Positions 1 to 5,200 of a DNA stretch of 6,800 nt are shown in pieces; within the stretch, counting starts at the first letter, position 1, and each line of letters begins with the position of its first letter. Below the pieces are notes generated by a model, which did not search any database, had not been told where the DNA came from, and worked only from the letters and a program-made list of their open reading frames with translations. This DNA is from Thermoplasmatota archaeon. Lineage in GTDB: Archaea > Thermoplasmatota > Penumbrarchaeia > Penumbrarchaeales > Penumbrarchaeaceae. The position numbers were made by a program, and so were the translations under genes. The stretch covers positions 1-6,800 of the forward strand of contig JAFGJI010000280.1 in assembly GCA_016929175.1 (NCBI GenBank), in the 5' to 3' direction.

Positions 1-1036
1 CGATCAGGTTCTTCACCGCTTCCTTGATGGTCGGATCCTCGGAGAGAGGGGAGAGCATTATCACGGGCACGTTGGGGTCAAGGTAGGAAAGGGAGTAAGA
101 GATCGTCGCACCGAGAGTGTTGTAACCGGAGGGGGTCACATTGGTGAGAGTGTGAAGGATGGTCGTGAGGGCAGACGGGCCCCCCATGGGTTTGAAAACG
201 GACACGGTTGACCCGTAGATGATCAATCCGACCCTGTTGGACGTCTGCAGGAGCCCGGATGCGATGGATGCTATGAACCTGATGCTCCTTTCGAGCGGAT
301 TGTCCACCATCGTTCCCACCCTCGTGACCATCCTGGCGTCGAGGAGGAACATTATATCCGTGACCGATTCAGCCTCGAACTGGTTCACCAATAGCTTCCG
401 GGTCCTTGCAGTCGCCTTCCAGTTGATGGTGTTGAAAGGGTCGGTCGTGGTGTAGTCCCTTATGGAATGGAACTCCTTCCCAAGTCCCACCCGCTTCAGT
501 TTCATCTCGCCGGGTCTCTGTTTGGCCCGCAGAATGAGCATCTCCTTCACCCTCCCGGGTTCCATGTACGGGAAGACGGTCATCTGCTCACCGTTGTCGT
601 TCTCCTCCTGTGAGAACCATAACCACATCGGGTCCCACCTTCTGACCGAGGTGGGTCCGACCGGGTGGTAGCCCCTGAGGGGGGCTTCTATATCGTAGCG
701 GAAGAACCTCTTCCCGGGCGGGAGCATCGCGCAGTTGGATGAGCCGGAAACCTCCAGACCCGGAGAGATCCGGTCGTATATTTCCAGATTGCCCATCGAA
801 TCGGGACCGTCTATCTTCACACCGACCCCGGTCGTCTCACCCTCGAAAACCTGTCTGCGCTCGACCTCCCTCTTGATGCCGTGCCTCCTGGGTATGAAGG
901 AGAATGAAAGAAGCATCATTGCCAAACATAGAAGGCCTCCGATAAGGAACAGCCTCGACGACAACATGACGGAGAGTACCAAAAGAACGACGGAGGCGGA
1001 GGAATACCCAACTGCCCGGGTGGAAAATCCACTCAT
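1..1036 (-). CDS. DUF58 family membrane-anchored protein with VWA-like domain (3' end beyond window)
   Basis: This gene encodes a DUF58 protein, a family usually found beside MoxR AAA+ ATPases and thought to act with them in assembling or activating other proteins; no reaction is established. I translated it by hand: 345 residues, open at the left edge. Family members are often somewhat longer, so only the C-terminal part should be missing. Residues about 12-48 form two hydrophobic helices in a hairpin, with basic residues on both sides (R7; RRHGIKRE from 50), which puts the main domain in the cytoplasm. The DUF58 signature is clear: GLGKEFHSIRDY at 184-195, INWKATAR at 204-211, LLVNQFEAE at 215-223, then the VWA-like strand FLLD at 230-233 and NRVGLIIYGS at 267-276. 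The usual acidic MIDAS motif is degenerate here (D233-A-R-M-V). The ATG start overlaps the DUF4350 stop in an ATGA, indicating operon membership and likely translational coupling. The family assignment is firm; the function is inferred from the family. Confidence 0.93.
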   Translation of the reverse strand, partial: MSGFSTRAVGYSSASVVLLVLSVMLSSRLFLIGGLLCLAMMLLSFSFIPRRHGIKREVERRQVFEGETTGVGVKIDGPDSMGNLEIYDRISPGLEVSGSSNCAMLPPGKRFFRYDIEAPLRGYHPVGPTSVRRWDPMWLWFSQEENDNGEQMTVFPYMEPGRVKEMLILRAKQRPGEMKLKRVGLGKEFHSIRDYTTTDPFNTINWKATARTRKLLVNQFEAESVTDIMFLLDARMVTRVGTMVDNPLERSIRFIASIASGLLQTSNRVGLIIYGSTVSVFKPMGGPSALTTILHTLTNVTPSGYNTLGATISYSLSYLDPNVPVIMLSPLSEDPTIKEAVKNLI

Positions 1037-2262
1037 TGCCTTACCCAGGTGCTCACCTCCACGATCAGATTGTTCAGGTCCATTTTCTTCTTCAAATTAC
1101 CGTTGCGTACAAGCTCGAAAAGCTCATCGCTGTCGATCATCTCCTCGAGTTCGTTCCAGGATAGTCCGGAAAAGGCCTCCGATGACATCCCGTATGAAAG
1201 GCGGACACGGTCCAGGAACACTTTTCTAATCTCTGTCATATCGGACGCTGACAAACCCGGGTCCACGATCTCCGCCACCCCCGTCCGGTCCAGGACAGAT
1301 ACATGCTTCTGGACCTCCGGCGGTTCCTGGATATATGCGAGAGCGAATAGGGTTATCGTGACCATCGTTCCGACCACTATCTTCAGATTGACATCGGTCA
1401 AAAGAATGAGAGGAAGGGAGGAACCTCTCTGCAGCAACCCAATCAACCCCGCTGTTGAATGGACGCTTTCATCGAAAACGACCCGGCCTCCATCGGGGAG
1501 CAGGAACGAGACAAGGGCCCGGAAGAGTTCAAGATTGTCCCCACGCCCTATCATACCGTTCATGAAGAGGGACGGGTCCGAAAGGACAACGACATTGCCG
1601 GACCCGAGGGAAGCGAAATCCGGATCGGTCATTGCAGCGATGTATCTGGGTCCCGGAGCTTCCCCCTGGGAAGATGTCAGGTTGTCCATTACCCCGTTGC
1701 CGTTCCTGTCGACCCAGCTCGCAGGAGATGACCTTATGGCCCCCTGCCCGCTCGAGAAGATCAGTGATGACGGTCTGTTGAGGACCAGAAACCCCGTGAA
1801 GAAATCCAATTCGACATCATCGATCTTAACGAGGTCCGGATGGCCCTCGAAGGTCTCGTCATAAAGTTGTCCCGGGGTGATCGTGATGTCGAAACGCCGG
1901 GAAAGTATATTGATCCTGCCGGTATCGTCCGCGAGCAGGAGCTTGCCGCCCCTGTTGTAGAACTTCATCAGGGTGTGAACCTCCGTCGTTGTGTACTCCC
2001 TCTGCGGTCCGATGGATATGAAAAGGGTTGTAGGGGGGTCCTCTTCCTCGAGCAGCAGGGAAGGCGATGTGAGTATGACCGAGGCCTTATGTTCTCCGCC
2101 GATCGACCCGAAGGCCGTTGACAGGCCTTTCTCTCCTTCATTCTCGACGGAAAGGTCCCCAAAGTCCCTAGTCAGTACCGATATTCCCTCCGTGGCGACG
2201 AGAATGCAGAGGACACCGATGAATATGAACATCCATATCCTTCGGAATGTCTCTCCTTTCAT
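1033..2262 (-). CDS. DUF4350-type membrane protein (GATase-1-like extracytoplasmic domain)
   Basis: This is a complete 409-residue gene of the DUF4350 type, a family related to class I glutamine amidotransferase-like folds and to GldG-like ABC accessory proteins, with no known catalysis. Residues 9-30 are a transmembrane helix after a basic N-terminus. Residues 31 to about 285 form the predicted extracytoplasmic domain. Family-like features are the strand LFISIGP at 80-86, HTLMKFYNRGGKLLLADD at 96-113, GNVVVLSDPSLFMNG at 222-236 with DNLELF at 242-247, and VVFDESVH at 261-268. An Asp/Asn loop DRNGNGVMD at 185-193 resembles a calcium-binding loop. A second transmembrane helix spans about 293-311, and residues 312-409 are a charged, helical, probably cytoplasmic tail. 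The start has a strong ribosome binding site and overlaps the upstream stop by four bases; the stop overlaps the DUF58 start in the same way. The gene most likely works with its DUF58 and DUF4129 neighbours. The family call rests on remembered motifs, not a search. Confidence 0.85.
   Translation of the reverse strand: MKGETFRRIWMFIFIGVLCILVATEGISVLTRDFGDLSVENEGEKGLSTAFGSIGGEHKASVILTSPSLLLEEEDPPTTLFISIGPQREYTTTEVHTLMKFYNRGGKLLLADDTGRINILSRRFDITITPGQLYDETFEGHPDLVKIDDVELDFFTGFLVLNRPSSLIFSSGQGAIRSSPASWVDRNGNGVMDNLTSSQGEAPGPRYIAAMTDPDFASLGSGNVVVLSDPSLFMNGMIGRGDNLELFRALVSFLLPDGGRVVFDESVHSTAGLIGLLQRGSSLPLILLTDVNLKIVVGTMVTITLFALAYIQEPPEVQKHVSVLDRTGVAEIVDPGLSASDMTEIRKVFLDRVRLSYGMSSEAFSGLSWNELEEMIDSDELFELVRNGNLKKKMDLNNLIVEVSTWVRQ
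1039..1060 (-). promoter_or_regulatory. Displaced Shine-Dalgarno region for the DUF58 gene
   Basis: Reading the minus strand, a strong archaeal-type Shine-Dalgarno match GGAGGTGA lies at 1060-1053, but 16 bases separate it from the ATG at 1036-1034. That is longer than usual. A weaker TAAGG at 1043-1039 sits only two bases from the ATG. The strong site lies inside the last codons of the DUF4350 gene, and AGGT (1058-1055) could pair with ACCT (1050-1047). The ATG was chosen because it is the only standard start codon here in the DUF58 frame and because it forms the ATGA overlap. Which site is used cannot be settled from the sequence. Confidence 0.45.
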
Positions 2263-5200
2263 GCCGCCCCTCCTTTTTCACCGAGAAGCGCTTTTAGGTC
2301 CTCATCATGGTCCACCTTCATCTTCCAGGGAAGGTGCCTCTTCGCGGATGGTGCTATCTCCTTCCTGACCCTCTCGAACCTCCCCGGAAAACCCTCATCC
2401 TGGAACGAACCTATCTCCTTTATGAGGTCCACTGAAAGCGCTTTTGCCTTGGATATCAGGTGGGAGGACATCTCATGGTCAGAATACCTCGCTTCATCGA
2501 AAAGTCGGGTCATCTCCTCCATGTTCTTCAGCGATCCTCCGATCGCTGCCTCCCTTACGGTTGCATCGAACTCATCAGGCGTCATCTCGGGAGGCCTCGG
2601 GGCACCCTTTCCCCTGAGTTGGGACAGAACGGCATTGTAACTGCTGCAGATCATCTCCTGCGAACCTTTCCTGGGTCTGAAACTGTAGATGGAATCAGAT
2701 CTTGCCTCTTCGACCATCCGGGATCCCTTGCCGGTCCGGAACCTGTTCAGAAGAATGACGGCCACCACAATAGCCACAGCCACGGCACCGGCGATCAGGG
2801 AGACGTAAACCCACAAGCGATCCTCCTTATCAGCGCCGTTCATCTCGTGGGGGATCAGAAATTCCATACTGGCGGGGATCAGGAACCTCTCCGGATCTCC
2901 CGGAAATTCTATCTGGACCCGGTCCCCCCGACCCATGCCTTCGGGAACGATGGCCAACGTCCCGTTCTTATCTGTGAGGTAGGTCCTCGAGGAGAACTGC
3001 GTCCCGATACGGACCGTAGCGTCCGGGACCGGTTTCCTGTTCTGGTCCCTCAGGACCACCTTCAGGGAGATATTCCCTTCAATATCGACCGCGGACGCTT
3101 GTATGTTCACAGTGGAGAGGACCTTTGCCTCCCATGAAACAATGGACCTGTCATAATAGCCCGCCCTTTCGTCGGAAAGGTCCAGGAACCTGACAGTGAT
3201 CACCGCGGGCCCCAGGGGTGTGAAGGTTGAAATTGTATGGGTGATCTCGAAGAAACCCTGATCATCGGTCCCGGAGGTTCCGACCGATTCGCCGTTGATA
3301 AGGAGCTCGATATCACCGCTTCCCTCTATCCCCCCGCCAATGTCGTCAGTGAGACGGCCGCTGATTATCACATCCTCCTCCAGTGTCAGAGTGTTCTTCT
3401 GCTCCTCTATCTCCAATCTTGTCTGCGAGGTGATGGTGAGAATTCCGCTCAGGGTCCCCCCTATGATCGTATCTGAGGATGTTTCATGAACGGCATCGAA
3501 ATCAACTGGACCCAAGGGAACATCGTAAGGGAGCGGTACGATGATGGTAGCCCAACCTGTGCTGTTGGTTCTCCCGGAGTAACCGGTCAGCCAGGGAGAT
3601 CCCGTGAACGTTACCCTTATCATCTCTCCGGATATCGGCTGAAGGTCCCCGCCCATAAGCCTGAGGTGCAGCTCTTCATCAAAGCCACGTAACAGGGTCT
3701 GCTCGCCCTGGAGAATGAAGGATCGTGCCGTTACTTTGAACGACAGGCTTGCGTTGACAGCCATGTTCGAACTCCCGATATGGTATTCCACATTAACGAT
3801 ATATGTGCCGGTCCTGAACACCTCACCGCTTATCTCTATGGGCAATGAAAAGGATCCCCCGGTCAAGGGAGCGGCTCTCGAGAACAGAAGGGATGCATCA
3901 TTCCCGGAAAGTACCGAGACCGAGACGTCACCCCCGGGATCCGGCCCCGATCCGAAAACCGTACCGTTCACATGGACTATCGAGCCCGTTTCCAAACGGT
4001 CCTCTATCTCCTCGAGCAATATCGTGGGCCCATCGACCACCGTGATCTCCAATTCTGCTGAGGAGGGGCCGATGAACTCCGTCCCGCCGTGCTCGATGCT
4101 CATGGTGTATATGCCTGGATCGTTCGGAAGATGGACCGGGACCGAGAATGAGCCGGAAGGTCCCGTTGTCTGCTGCTCGAGGTATCCCCAATCAGCCCGG
4201 AGGATGACGGTCGATCCTGTCACCTCCACTCCTCCTGCGTCCTCCACCCTTGCCGAGAATGGAATGGTCGATCCGACCGAATAGGGGCCTGGCCCCGTGG
4301 CTGCAATGATCTTCGAGGAGGAATATACTTCCGATGCAACCGCATTCGAAACGGAGGGCATGTAAAGGCGTCCATCCATCCTCTTCTGCCTGCTGACGGC
4401 ATGGATGGCCACTTTCCCGTGGGGAATGGAGCCGATCGGAGTGCATCCGACAACGAACCTGCCTTCACCGTCAGTTGATGCCGTCCCTGTTATGAAGGAG
4501 GGATTCCTCTCCATGCTGAGGACAGTTTCGGGTTCCGTCCCCCTTGGGACTATCAAGATCGAGATCAGGACATTACGAAGACCCTCGTTCTCGTCGCTCA
4601 TTACCTGGCCTGTCACCTTGAAGGACCCCTTGAACGGGTCCTCGGTCTTTGTTATGGAGGAGGGTGCCGTGTCCACGATCACGATCGTCCCCTTTTCCGG
4701 TTGATATTCGCTTCCGGGGTCCCCGGGATCTAAGGGGTTGGTCCCCACCCTGACCTCCCAACCGTCATCGTCTGCATCCAGGTCGGTATTGTCATTGTTC
4801 GGATCGGTCCTGTTGTCGAGGATACCGTCGCCGTCCCAATCCACGTAGGATTGCCATTGATCGAAGACATGCACCACCTCTGTATGATCGCTGAGTCCGT
4901 CACCATCGCTGTCCTGATCAAGAGGGCTCGTATGGTGAATGTAGACTTCCTCCCCGTCCTCGAGTCCGTCACCGTCCGTATCGTTCAGTACGGGGTTCGT
5001 CCCGTGGACCAGTACCTCCTCACCATCTGTAAGGCCATCACCGTCCGTGTCCGGGTCCTGCCAGTTGGGCCTCCTGTCGTTTATTCCGTCACCGTTCCAG
5101 TCAACGGATGACTTCGGGTAGGATAGGGCGGGATCATGCTTCTCCTGACCGTTGAGGAGACCGTCTCCATCCGAATCGAGAAGATCGTCGTCGTCGTCGG

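Noticed and set aside
1047..1058. Small inverted repeat near the end of the DUF4350 gene as a terminator
   Set aside because: The stem is only about four base pairs, lies within coding sequence, has no T-rich tail, and is followed at once by an overlapping gene.
735..1864. Plus-strand frames at 735-1229 and 1049-1864
   Set aside because: They overlap the clearly recognised DUF58 and DUF4350 genes on the other strand. Their translations are rich in Ser, Arg and Pro with no domain pattern, as expected of antisense frames in a GC-rich sequence.
3928..4191. Minus-strand frames inside the Ig-like region (3928-4191, 4192-4446, 4220-4468, 4573-4761)
   Set aside because: They lie in other frames of the same strand as the giant gene and have Arg/Gly/His-rich products of no recognisable type. 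The main frame is continuous across them, so there is no sign of a frameshift.
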